In this document: positions 48,201 to 60,471 of the stretch, one piece after another | Numbering within the stretch: position 1 is the stretch's first letter | Layout: each line of letters begins with the position of its first letter | DNA from: Prostheceraeus crozeri | Lineage: Eukaryota > Platyhelminthes > Polycladida > Euryleptidae | Assembly (NCBI GenBank): GCA_907163375.1 | Contig: CAJQUW010005307.1 | Coordinates: 1 to 64,000, forward strand | Reading direction: 5' to 3' | DNA length: 64,000 nt | Program-made: the position numbers and the translations under genes | Notes under the pieces: model-generated | What the model saw: the letters and a program-made list of their open reading frames with translations, nothing else | What the model was told of the DNA's origin: nothing | The model's database searches: none

Positions 48201-51200
48201 ATTTTATCAATTCGCGAGTTGTACGTTAGCTCAGCTAATTCGCAAATTTGTTTCAGGTCTTCCAATGAGTCTGATGAGTCTCCTTACTCGATTATCTTCT
48301 TCTTTAGATAATTTGTTTTACTAGAAGAATGTTCTGCAAATTCCTGGAAAATACGTGATATTTATGAGAAAATAACACCAATGTAGATCAATTAGAATTT
48401 TGAGTAGAGATGCCCGCGGATCGAAATCCTGTTTAACCGACTCAGCTAACCAGCTGGTGCTACATCTTTCCTGGTTTTCCAAAAGTGCTACGTGCTTTAG
48501 TTGTCAGCAAGGTAATTGCAAGCCATGGTAGGGCAGTTGGCAACTTCAAACACCCTATCTCTCTGGTCCTACAGGAGGGCACCGAGCCATAGACCTACAG
48601 GGAACAGACTGACAATTAGAACAGTTTTGAAGAATAATCCAATGTACGGAAGTCGTTCATTAAATGCTACTCGATTACAAAGAGTCGACGGGTTTCTTGA
48701 TATGCTGCTTGCAGCTGCAGCTCTTGCGCATCACATTCCATTAGCTACGAATATGAACGGGCCACATCACAAATGGAGCTAATGGGTGGGTTGAATGTTT
48801 TTTGAATATGGTTAAGTTTTGTGTGCGAAAGTGTAGCCCACTGGTATATGTATTGTATATGATTACAATCTGATATTGCGCGCTGGTAGGAAAATGCTTG
48901 TTAAAACATTTGTCTCACAGATGTCATCGGTTAAAATCGCTCCGAGATTTTTTGTCGAACCGATGCTTTCCATCTGTTTCCGTGGCCAAACAGTTATCTA
49001 TGAGGCCCGGCCTTGCGTATCTCTAGTTTGAAGGTTTAGATATTGCTTTCTATTATCTTCTAGGAGTATGAGGTCAATTCTGTGGTTGCGTTTACCTGGT
49101 ATTTGATCATGGCACATCAGTTTTTCGAAATTAGATCTATTAGATAGTTATTGCGACAATTAATCTAAAATGACGCTTTTTTCATTCATGCAGGCCTAAG
49201 ATATTCGTCTACATTTCTGGTTTGCCCTTCAATTGGCTCATGCTTGTAGTAAATGCTAATGAAGGCCAATGGACACATTGCTTCCTTTTGTATACAAGAT
49301 ATAACATTACATTAGTCAACCTTCCAAATATTAAATTAGAAAAGATACGATGTAGAAATTGGTGTGCCTCGGCTCAACTTACTGGATAACTCGAAATATA
49401 ACTCTGATTACGATCTAAGCTATAATGCGGCTAAACTGGCGAAATGTTATCTACCAAAGTTGAAAATATTTATATGTAACTTTCGGAAAGGCTTAAATCA
49501 ATTTAAATCCTTAGTAGTGGTAAAAATAAGTTTTTTTAAATTTGATCAACGGGCCGCTCCTCACTTCAATTTTTTCACAATGCTTTCATTTCCGACTGAA
49601 TGTCTTGCTTACCGTAATTTTCTTTATACAAGTATTATCTGACAGGGTTCACCGTAAAGCTGGCAAAAACTTTCGGTCTGTTCTTGGCTTGACGTAGCAG
49701 CTAGTCATTAAGTCTGAATTTTTGTCTTTCTGAAGTGGCAACCCTGATCTTCATTAATTCATCTGTATATTTTCGTTACAATTTGTTTTTTTACCTGACA
49801 TGTTAAGCTATTCTAGTTAGGCACATTTTAGCTATTCCAGTGGATACTGCGATGCGATGATAAGAATCGGAAGATATTCAAACAATTTCAATCACAGTCG
49901 TACGCGAAGTTGACCGATTTTAATGCAGAGTAGAATTTGCCCCTCACTTATCTTCCGAAGGGAATTGCGACCAGTTTTTAGGGGACTCAGGGAATCTATT
50001 GAGTGACTATTTTTTAGAGCATGAAACCGTTGCAACTCATTTAGACTCAAAATGAATTAAGAATTCACATTCCAATAAGTATTAAAATTTAGGGAAAGAG
50101 GATTTAGCTTGGCTGAAGTAACTTAGGCTTTCCAGTGTTGAGTTATAAACTGTCATTTGATTGGAACTATTCACAATTCTTGGTCATATAATTCGATTCA
50201 CAACCAACATTAATAAAAAAAATTATTTATGATCACATCTTGAGATGATAAACTGCATCCGACGAAGAATATTATTTTTTTCTATCGAAGTTTATCCCGG
50301 ATACGAGGAGTCACTCGCTTATTTGGAATATTTCAATATCCATGTTATTTATTGTTTAGGAAACATTTTGTAAACTTCTGTATATGAAAGATGACTGGAC
50401 AGTCAGTTAACAAGAAACACAAATGTCGGAATGTTGCATATATCTCGTAGACTTTCATTTCCATTTAACCTTGTTTATAGTGGACTCTAGAACGCATCGA
50501 TATCTCAGGGTGGGGGGAAGGGGTGATGGCAATCGGCCTCCTTTATAACTTCTAGCTTATTGTTCCGAATCACATGAAATTAACGGTGATACATGTTTAG
50601 AGTGTGGACTTTCTAATGGTGAAATCCATTTGATCAAGCTAGCTCACCTTCGCACTAGAAATGGTAATTCGAAATTTGAAAGTTCATCGGATTTTGCCAA
50701 TGAATCAACCCTTATGATTGCTTGCTACGATTACAAACTGACTGAATGCACTGAGAAATCACTTGTGAGTACAAAGAGATCTCGATAAGATTAGTCTTTG
50801 CAAGGAATATAACCACATCAAAATCTCTAACTTCTCCTCTCTCCGGGAAGGGATAGGGCTAATGGAAAGATCATCATGACAACATACACCTCTATTAAAA
50901 TCTCGGACTATTGTTGAAAATTGCATTGGTTTTCTACTGTTTTGCACATTAAATAAGTGAAATTTGTATATCATAGAAAATCGGATCAGCAACACAAGAG
51001 TTGTTACAAAAAGAAATATTGCCAATAGGTCTACTTACGGACCTCGCTGTGCGTTTATTATAGAAACGAATCACCCTAACAATGTCACGTCTAAAGCAGA
51101 TAGATGAATATCTACTAAAGGAGTATAAAGTATTCCATGAACGAAACATGAGAAGGGTTCCATGAGACGAACGTTGCTTTCTCTTTATCCAGGGAATTTG

Positions 51201-52689
51201 GGTTGAGAAAGTCGCTCCATACATGCTTGTCTTTTTCCGATTTGGGTCATTTTTTGCTCAACTAAAATGAACCCATGCGTCACATTGTTGTAGATCTATT
51301 TGTACATGTTTATATCTAGTTTCTTGTATCGAGCAAGTACCGCTGCACTATAACACAGCAGCAAGATTTCCACCGCGCAATACATTTATACTAGTCGCGA
51401 AAACATGAAACTGCTCTAGTAAACTTTACGAAGAGATAGTTCACAAAACATGTGCTTTTCTGAAGCTCATGGAAGACTCCATGATTTAGAGCTGCAATAG
51501 TGATCTTCGTGTTTGCACACGCTTAAATTTCAAACACATTCCACATGAACTTTGTCTTCCTGTTAGTTGTCACATACATTTTTTACTGATTGCCATAAAT
51601 CAAATGTTAGAAGTGAAAATGTGCATGTAGAAGAGACTAAAACGCAAACATCGAAAACTGAAGATAATGAGAGGCATGATTAGAAATTAGAACTATTTAT
51701 GATTCCCATGCTCATCTTTTTAATTTTTTACAAGTTTTTCGCTAATTACAGAGGCAGTGAAGCATTACATACATGTACATAATGTATATGCAGGTTCTGT
51801 TAATAACACTAGAATAATCCAAAAATCAAAAATGAAAGTCGATATAGAAGTTAATCTGTTGCATAAAAAATATCAAATTCATCAAAACAACCACCTCTAC
51901 TGCAGGCTTGTTAATTGAAGTTATAATTAATTGTTAAACAAAGGTTCGGAATAAAGAAAACAAGCATCTTTTTTATCATCATTGCATAGAGAGGCGAATA
52001 AATGACAATTCAAATTCAACTTACCTGAAATTTAGAAAAATGTCATCTGTTTTTTAATTTCTGTACTTCTACATCTAAATTATTTCGATTGAAGACGTAA
52101 AGCTTTATGGATTTGCACAGTTTTATCATGCAATATTTCTCCTTCTATTCTGTTTCAAAATTCATTGATGTTTTTAAACACTGATAAATTTCAGATATTT
52201 GACTTCAAATCAGCAGAAGCTGTTTCATGTTATGTAAGCTTCATAGCAATTACATTTCAGACAATCCGAAATATGCTTTAAGAGCATCATGGTATTGAAT
52301 GGATCAATGTTAGTGAAATTTCATCTTGGCGCATGATGCCCTTAAACGGAGTCCTCATCGCATTATTTCGAAAAGTGAGTCTGCAAATTTTCAGTAAGCT
52401 TGTAACCATTTAATCGGTGAAGGCAGTGATATACATTGCTACCACAGTCGAGTGCTTCATTGACTTCTGCTGTTATAGTACTCCAAATCTCGTCCTCTGT
52501 TGTTGACTTCAATGGCATTTCTCTTCTTCTAATTCACCTGCGTACATTTTCTACTGTTGCATGAGGTTCTTAAGGGATCTGTTGCATAGAATAATAGCTT
52601 CAATTAGTTTACGTTACACCAAGAATCAACTTCCCTTATCTTCTTACTCGATAGTTTCCTTAATTCAGTATATTCAATCTGCTACCTTC
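45276..52689. other. 7.4 kb AT-rich sequence without recognisable genes
   Basis: No frame longer than about 92 codons shows a known domain, and no promoter-gene combination was convincing. It holds a short palindrome at 45998-46032, a small TA repeat near 47960, a possible tRNA-like fragment near 48413-48470 (minus), and several AGGCCTA words. Unrecognised old transposon remnants are likely. Confidence 0.5.
45998..46032. repeat. 35-bp palindrome
   Basis: CATATTTGAAATTTGAA, a single central A, and the exact complement. It may simply reflect AT-rich repeat structure. Confidence 0.85.
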
Positions 52690-53099
52690 GTCCTTTCATT
52701 GATTACCAGAAAGCTTTTGATTCAGTGGATCATCAGCGACTGTGGTGCACCCTGTGGGATATGGGAGTTCCTGCGGACCTCATCTCTCTTGTGCAAAGTT
52801 TGTACACAGAACAAACTGCAACTGTAAGGGCGGAAGCAGGAGAAACCAAAGAGTTTGGGATCAACAAAGGTGTTCGTCAAGGCTGCATTCTGTCCCCTAT
52901 TCTGTTCAATGCTTACGCTGAAATCGTTACACGAGAAGCTCTGAATGATTAGAACGGCGGCATAAGAATTGGAGGTAGGAGCATAGCCAATTTGCGCTAC
53001 GCAGATGACACGACGATTCCGGTCTCATCGAAAGAAGAATTGAAAGAAGGTCTAACTAAGCTCATCACAGCAAGCAAGAACGCGGGGCTATATCTGAAT

Positions 53100-56000
53100 C
53101 AGGGAATTATAGATAGTGTATCGGGAAGAACAACGCACGATGTTGCGAAATCTGCCTTGACAGGGAGAGGGTTAAAATCTCGCGCTGCAGTGACTGCCTA
53201 CATGACAAAGATAGAGCGAGAAGCTGTCCCTTCCAAGTTCCAATGCATGCGATAACGTGACTCACACCTTTCATTACCTATGTGTAAATGTGTTAGCTGG
53301 GACATTGCTTCGTCTTGCTGACTATCAGACTGTCCGATTCTCAACACTTAGCTCGCCATAACGTGCATTACCGTGTAACATATATAATTTAAAGACAACG
53401 TTCAACCGATGGTGTTTTCGTGCTGCGTTCCTAATTGTCGCAGTGGCTATAAGCCCAGGAAAAATGAGGTCATTGATAAATGCTCAATGTTTCAGTTTCC
53501 AACAGACCCTGCTCTACATTCAAGATGGATGTCTGCTATCCCACGAAAGGATTTTACTCCTAATGAGAATCACAGAGTGTGTGAGAAACACTTCAACGAC
53601 CACGACTTCGAAACAACGTCGACCGACTCACGTGAAAGTAGACGGGAGAGTAGATTATAGCAAATTCTTCAGAAGAAACGATTGAAATCAACGGCAATTC
53701 CTTCAGTGTTCCCAGAGTGTCCTCAATATTTCACCAAATCTCTAACTGTTCCCCGATCTTCAAATGCGACTGCTGATTCCCGACGGTCCTTTGAGAACAA
53801 TATAATTGAGAATTTGATCAGAGAATCTATTGAGGAAGATTCGTTTGATTCTCTCGATGCTCTGCGTTCGAAACTAAGTGATTCTTCAAGTCACCCTCTC
53901 CCCACCAATATTGTGAAGGTAGATAATCAGTCGTGTTTGATTTTTATGTACGTCAGTGTTTCTAACGTCGAACTTATGGCTCCTGTTCACAAAGCTACGG
54001 TGATCGTCGACGAAAGTATGAGCGTGCGAGTATTCGTGCTGTCATCAAAGTTAGCGAATTCCAACTTTCGCCATATCTTCAGTGGAGATAAAGTAAAAAC
54101 CATTTCTCAACTTTGTAACGTTATTGCCCATACGAAGAATTTGTCAGAAAAACATTTAGATAACAACAGTAGCTCTCAGTACCTAGAACTCGCTGCTTCT
54201 TTTCTTGAAACATTTTTAGATTGTGAAAGTCAATCAGATGACCCCGAATTTGAAATGTACCACCTAGTAAATTTTGTTATTGAGCAGCTACGACTTTGTC
54301 AAGTACCAAAGAATGCCAGAAAATATTCATGTAAGACGTTGGCACTTTCTTTTTTGTGGCAGATTACAAGTGCATCTTTGTATAATAAATTAAGAGATAT
54401 TTTCATTCTGCCCTCTATGACTACGCTGCGTTCATTGTCTAGAGGATCTGCAGTTGAAACCTGTTCGATTGATCTCGAGTATCTGCAAAGGAGATCAAGT
54501 TTTTTGGATGACAGAGAAAAAATTGTTACATTGATGATCGACGAAGTCTATACTGCTCAGCGTGTAGAACTCAGTAATGGACAATTTGTAGGTTATACAT
54601 CGGATGGCATACCCGCCAAGACCGTTTTAACTTTTATGATTCAGTCGTCTTGTTCAAAATATAAGGATGTCGTGTATTTAATTCCTGTGTTTCGACTTAA
54701 TTCCGATATTTTGTACAATGAGTTTATGAGTGTCATTCGTCAAATTGATTCACTTTTCCATGTTGTTGCTGTTTCAACTGACAATCATGTGATCAACCGC
54801 TCTTTTTTCAAGCGACTTTGTGGTGGTAATCAAATATTTCCTTTTATTAACCATCCTATTCGAGCAGAGGCAAAACTGTTCATTTTATTTGATTTCACTC
54901 ACAACTTGAAGAACATATTCAATAATTTTGTGAATAAAACAAAAATGACACTTCCTGATGGACATAGAGACATTTTGAATGTTGACGGTGTTTGTAATGC
55001 CTCATTTTTACATGTAAAGAAACTGTATTCGAAGGAGGAGAACTTGCCTTTGAAGATAGCACATGCATTGAAGAAAGGCTCGCTAAATCCGGTTAATATT
55101 TCTCGAACCTCTCTTCAACATGCGCTGTCAATTTTCCATGAATCAACTGTGAATGCTCTTAGATTTTATGATGAAACTGGTTGGAGGCAGACAGCTGCAT
55201 ATGTACAGATAATTGTTAACGTTTGGAAAATTGTTTCACTAAAAAATCCTTCAAAAGGATTTCACAAACGTGATCCTATGTGTGAACCTTTTCGAAATCT
55301 GTCAGATTCTCATGTTTTGTATTTGAGACGTGTCACAAATCTTTTTGAAGACTGGAAGAAGTCTAGACGGCCAGGTCTCACAGATGAAACATTTTTAGCT
55401 TGTATTCAAACTATGAAAGCTCTACCTATGCTAGCAGATTATTTAATAAAAATGCATGGTTTTTCATATGTACTTCTTGGAAAATTCTGTTCTGATCCTA
55501 TTGAAGCCCGATTCGGTTGTTACCGTCAAATGAACGGGGGAAACTTTTTTATGTCAATAAAACAATTGCTTGAATCAGAAAAGAAAATTCGTGTACTTAG
55601 TCAAATTCAGCAGAAACTTGTTTCCACTGTTATGCATGATGACTCCTTTCTGATTGTTAAACCAGACGCTTTATGTGAGTCCAAGTGGTTGGTGGATTTT
55701 TTGTCACCAGAATCGTTGGATTTGGACAATTTATTAGAAAATGATGTAAATATTATTTACTATGTTGCTGGTTACATCGGTAGAAGTGTTGCACGCCAAT
55801 TCAAATGTTCGGAATGTAAAATTCTGCTTATTGCAAATGATTCTGTTGACGAGTGTCCACCTTTTACGATTCCGTTGGGTAGTAGCCAGCTTTTTGAAAT
55901 GGCCAATCGAGGTGGTTTGGCTGAGCCTTCAGATTTGTGTTTTCTTATAAGCGCGATCGGCTACCTCTCTTACGCTGTCATTTTTGACAATGATGTTTCG

Positions 56001-56672
56001 AAATCACGTTTCCTTTCAGAGCAAAATCATCGCTCACTGTTCGTGAAAGCAACATCTGATGTAATGATGCGTAAATTCTGTAATATATCGACGAGATGTA
56101 AATCAAATCATATTGCTGTTGACCATATTCTCACACGAATGTACAATTGTTTGTCAAAGAATGAACTAAAACGAGTGAACACAAAAGATGAGTCGGCAAG
56201 TATTACAAAAAAATGCAGGAAACTTCAGAGTGATTTTTGATGTACACAATGGTTGTCAAATCATGTTGTCAAATCATGTAAATATGATGTTGTAAATATT
56301 CCTTCATTTTCTGTAAATAGTTCTTGCAATATTTTCTTATTTGTTGGATGAATGTTTTAACACGAATTTTTGTAAATATTGTAAAATTATGTATAAAAAC
56401 AGGAAACTTTAGAGAAATGCTGCAAACTGTAATAAATTTTCTTGTCATATTCTTCATTGCTTTCATTATTTATATAGTGTATAAAGATGGGGATGTGCGT
56501 ATACACATGAATTATGATATGCAATTAATAGTTATACATAGCGATTTAGTATCTTTACTTAGGTAACATGAGTGGTAGTGTTCTAAACTACTAATGAAAG
56601 TAACCCTCATTATGTCAGTAGTGCGACGTTGTTGTTCTTCCCGTAACAAAAGATATAATCTATAATTCCCTG
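53100..56672 (+). mobile_element. P-element-type transposon, 3573 bp
   Basis: 15-bp inverted ends CAGGGAATTATAGAT / ATCTATAATTCCCTG, flanked by an exact 8-bp duplication ATCTGAAT (53092-53099 and 56673-56680). A 13-bp inner inverted repeat, CGGGAAGAACAAC, lies at 53122-53134 and 56631-56643. Inside is a THAP-transposase gene. Eight-base duplications and internal inverted repeats are features of the P superfamily. It is inserted in the LINE reverse transcriptase. Confidence 0.95.
53409..56240 (+). CDS. THAP-domain P-element transposase, one in-frame TAG
   Basis: 53409-53657 encodes a THAP zinc finger (C-x4-C ... C-x2-H): MVFSCCVPNCRSGYK, FQFPTDPALHSRWMSAI, CEKHFNDHDF. A TAG at 53658-53660 interrupts; the same frame then runs open for about 860 codons to 56240. 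Downstream landmarks of THAP9-like transposases are STAIPSVFPECPQY, LMIDEVYTAQRVE (Asp), VAVSTDNHVINRSFF (Asp), FDFTHNLKNIFNN and SDPIEARFGCYRQMNGG (Glu). The enzyme would bind the ends through THAP and cut with GTP as cofactor in the known family. With only one defect over 2.8 kb this copy is young. The stop could be a mutation or a device giving a THAP-only repressor. Confidence 0.9.
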
Positions 56673-57353
56673 ATCTGAATGTAGGCAAGACTAAGGTAAT
56701 GACAACAGACTCCATGACCAATCTCGAATTTGCTGGAACAATGGTGGAAGTGGTGGACAAATACGTGTTTCTTGGGGCGAAGATCACAACTGACAGACGG
56801 ACAGAAGGAGAGTTGAGAAGACGAATTGCAATGGGAAAGTCAGCCATGATGGGACTGGTGAAAATTTGGAGAGACAGAGGAATCTCCCGAATGACAAAAG
56901 TACGATTGGTACGAGCCCTAGTATTCCCGATCGTCTTGTATGGTGCAGAGTCGTGGACGATGCGTAAGGCCGACTGGAGAAGGATGGATGCATTTGAACT
57001 TTGGTGCTGGAGAAGACTACTCCACATACCCTGGACGGCAAGAAAGACCAACAAGTGGGTGATACAGCAGGTTAAAACAGAGGAACCACTACAAGCAGCA
57101 GTTATCACCGCAGGTCTTCGCTACTTTTGCCACGTGAATCGGAAGAACGGATCACGAGAAAGATGTTATGTTTGGCCGCGCTGAGGGAGAAAGACGGAGA
57201 GGCAGACCGAGATGTCGATGGATGGGAGGCTTGCGCGAGGCAACCGGGTGGACTGCGAGCCGCATGATTGGTGAATCAAGAGACCGAATCAAGTGGAGGA
57301 GGATCCAACATGACGTCGCCAAGGGTCGTGCGCGACTGGATGGCACCAGGTGA

Positions 57354-59079
57354 CCTTCTGCTTTCGCTTCGTTTACTCCGAAGAACTCGCTTTTTAAATG
57401 ATTTGCTGCATATTTTTTGCATATAATTTCGGTCCCTTTTGTTTTTCTGCGACTTTCATACCACGTCTCTTGCTGTGTCTGGGGTTTCACTGAGAATGTC
57501 GGTGGTATGCCTTCGCGAAGATGGGGTAAGCAGTTAATCTTTCCGACCAGGTTCTCAACCTGAAACCAACCTTTTCTGTCTGGGTGACTATCTACCAACG
57601 CAGTTAGAGGATTTGCTAGAGCTGCGTTCTCCACACAGTATAGGTCCTAGAGCAGTTACATTAGATAAGTTATCAGTTAAACGAATTAACTGTCAATTAT
57701 AATTCAATAATGAATAGTGGAGAAGTTACAGAATCCTCCAATAAGAATGTTCAATAAGAATAAGCTGAATCAGTTGTTCTCGACCTGCGCGTCGCTAGGC
57801 CATTTTCGGTCGGAAGAGACAGAGAACATGGACAATATTCACATAAATACACAAGGTAAGACCCTTAGGGAACAAATTGGGACTAGACATTTTCTTCTCT
57901 TTGGCGGAGTAAGTGCTCATTTATCCTACTATCACCTTAATAACGACCAGTACATCAAAATGGGAACATGCAATGCAGCACTTTCCAATTATTAAAATTT
58001 TGACACAACTGTCAACGGGTTGCTTATCAGCGATTACTGCGCACAATTTGCACAAATAAATGTAATTAGAAAATTATCAACACCATGTTACTAGGTTTTG
58101 AGGAAATATTCTAAAAATATTTTCTCATCTTTCAAGAAGGATAATTTCCATGAACGAACTTAAGACACAGATGAGGATTGTTATTTTTCATGTCTACACT
58201 TGATATCTTAATTTCCATCACTTTTTCTCAATGAGGAATAAAAAACAGAAAAACAACTCGTTATTACTGCGTGCGGGTAATTAAAAAGAAAATCTCTTGC
58301 AACAAAATGTTTTAGTACATTTTGTGAATAATAATCCATTCATAATGTCTCTGCTGACGTTATTATACTTTGTAGGAGTGACCGTGCTAACTTCAGTGGC
58401 GTTGCCAGTTGAGATGTTGAGTAATATATAAAACCGCTGTAGGCATAAGGAATTTGCTTTTCTTTCATGATCTCCGGAGAATTTGCTTTTCGAAATATGT
58501 TTTTTCTATTTCTAAGTCTCTTTATTTCGATTATATATGTGTAGGCCTATACTGTATATGCATATTCATGTATCATTCTGATGCACTCTATTCAATAATG
58601 AGCAGAACTTTGTGTTTCAGGCCAAGCATCAGTTGGCAATTTAAGGACAACAAGCACTGTTCTGAAGTTTGCGATCTTTGCTATCTTACTTATATTTACG
58701 TATCTATTATACTGTATATACGCTGTTTGTGTCAAATCTCCTCGTTTCAAGTGACAAATTAGCGAAAGCTTAAGTCGACCGGTTTTCCTCTTCACTTAGT
58801 CTACAGTTTATCCAATTCATACCTTTGCTTAGCCAATAGACAGGGTTGAATGGATAAACAACTTCCTCGTGCTTCTTCTCTGCTATCTCCCTCGCTGTTA
58901 TCTATTTACTTATGTACATGTAGTATTGCTACTACTAGGTAAATTCCAAAGTAAGTACGTGTGAGGGGGAGTGGAAATATCCTATACAATCTACACTTGC
59001 TTACAATCGCTATAATCGCTCAATGGCAATTACGTTTGAATCCTTCCAAATCCTACGTTATCTCCTTTTTTCCATCGTA
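57354..59079. other. 1.7 kb without recognisable genes
   Basis: Small ORFs (for example 57717-57995, 92 codons) show no domain. A short duplication GAATTTGCTTTTC occurs near 58450 and 58480. Confidence 0.45.
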
Positions 59080-59525
59080 ATACCCTTTAATGCCTACGCA
59101 CTCAACAACTGAGTACGCTACGTGTGTGTGGAATCCCCTTGCTGCACAAGACATTTCCTTAATCGAAAGGGTCCAACGGCGTTTTACTCGGTGTGGGATG
59201 CACTTGTCGGGGCAACCCTACGAGGACCGCCTTCGAATACTGGACATTCCAGCGCTCCAACTTCATCGCCGTGCTTTTGACTTATAGCCGTGTTCAGAAT
59301 TTTTCATTCTCTTACCCCATATGATCCAGCGAAGTTCTTCAACCCTGTGAGTCCAAGGACTCGTGGCCATGACTTCAAAATCTTCCAAAACGCCTTAAGA
59401 GTTCATGCCCGTGAATATTTTTTCCCAGTGTGTCTTTGACGACTGGAATTCCCTGCCCCTTGACATTGTGAATTCTACACCCCTACAGAGCTTCAAGAAG
59501 AACTTGTACAATTTGCTATTTTGAA
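59080..59525 (+). pseudogene. CR1-like LINE fragment, C-terminal end
   Basis: STTEYATCVWNPLAAQDISLIERVQRRFTR, YEDRLRILDIPALQLHRRAFDL and, after frame changes, FDDWNSLPLDIVNSTPLQSFKKNL match the post-RT end of CR1/Jockey-type LINEs. A truncated remnant; an AATAAA lies 3' at about 59656. Confidence 0.8.
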
Positions 59526-60471
59526 AAGCGAACTTTGTTACCTTCCCAGGAGGCCTTCTGTATATATGATCTTCAATGAATTTGTCGACATTACTTTGCA
59601 CACCCACATGTTGTAAACATGCTTTGCCTTGGTGCTTTATGCACTTACGAGTGAAATAAAGCAATAGTAATGTACATATATGCATTGATTTTCATATGGT
59701 GGCATTCAGGAATTAATCACTCTTGTTTGCCCAATTTAATATCAATATTAATATTCAATTAATATCAATATCAGCAGAATTAATACTGACCGACTCTTTT
59801 CAGTACAATGACTAGTTTTATTTCTTATTTCAGCGTATTTATTCACTGCGACCAGAGCGGGATGAAGCTATCCACGAAGATCTCAACGGGATTGAGGCAC
59901 TTTCCGACCTTTCAGGAAATCTTCGTGATGCACGTAAAGCAACTTTGTTCGGAAGCGCTTGATTCTATTTCGTGAAATATAGGATTCATATTCTCAGATG
60001 AGAACTTTAGGTATAGGATCCCTGCTCTCCAACAGACTTTTATAGATGACGACTTTCTCCGATTGTTTTCAGAGTTTTGTACCAAATAATCTCAACATGC
60101 CTGCCATTTACAAGTGATAAATAATGTGTAGTTGCCAACAAATACATATAAAAAATTTGTTTTTATTTCACAATGATTGATTGGAAGTTCTACTATTTTC
60201 AATCATGTGACTGTCATTAAAGCAATTTAAAATCTATCGATCAGATTTTTCATGGAGCATCTAGGCTCTATTGTGCTTTATGGGATACTTCAGTTAACCT
60301 TGTGTATCGTTATGTATACCAGAAAACTGCCCATAATTCATTTTATGGGTCTACATGCAATTACCTCGGTTCATAGCCTCGGTTACTCATTTCTGCTTTG
60401 TGTGAGGGTGAGAGAACGTTACGTATTCGAGGCAGGTCGACCAAACTTCCCTCTCAAGGAATAGGGCTTAA
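59526..60471. other. no recognisable gene
   Basis: AT-rich, with AATATTAAT/ATCAATATTAAT repeats near 59740-59775. A 70-codon ORF at 60252-60464 has no recognisable domain. Confidence 0.45.

Larger units (their letters stand above)
52690..57353 (+). pseudogene. RTE-like LINE reverse transcriptase fragment split by a P element
   Basis: 52690-53099 encodes FIDYQKAFDSVDHQRLW (first catalytic Asp), GVRQGCILSPILFNAYAE, and RYADDT (second and third Asp). The sequence is cut at 53099 and continues at 56681 with GKTKVM, VVDKYVFLGAKI, SRMTKVRLVRALVFPIVLYGAESWTMRK and ELWCWRRLLHIPWTAR. A frameshift near 57170 leads to GRAEGERRRGRPRCRWM and the end at 57353. A TAG at 52950 and the frameshift make it inactive. 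5' parts are missing. Confidence 0.88.

Noticed and set aside
48413..48470. tRNA-derived SINE or tRNA on the minus strand (TAGCTGAGTCGG and TTTCGATCC words)
   Set aside because: The A-box-like and B-box-like words are too close for a tRNA and no acceptor stem pairs; at best a deleted relic.
48516..48782. 88-aa ORF
   Set aside because: No domain, no promoter, low-information composition in a gene-free region.
57152..57634. 160-aa minus-strand ORF
   Set aside because: Overlaps the LINE C-terminus on the opposite strand and lacks any recognisable domain.
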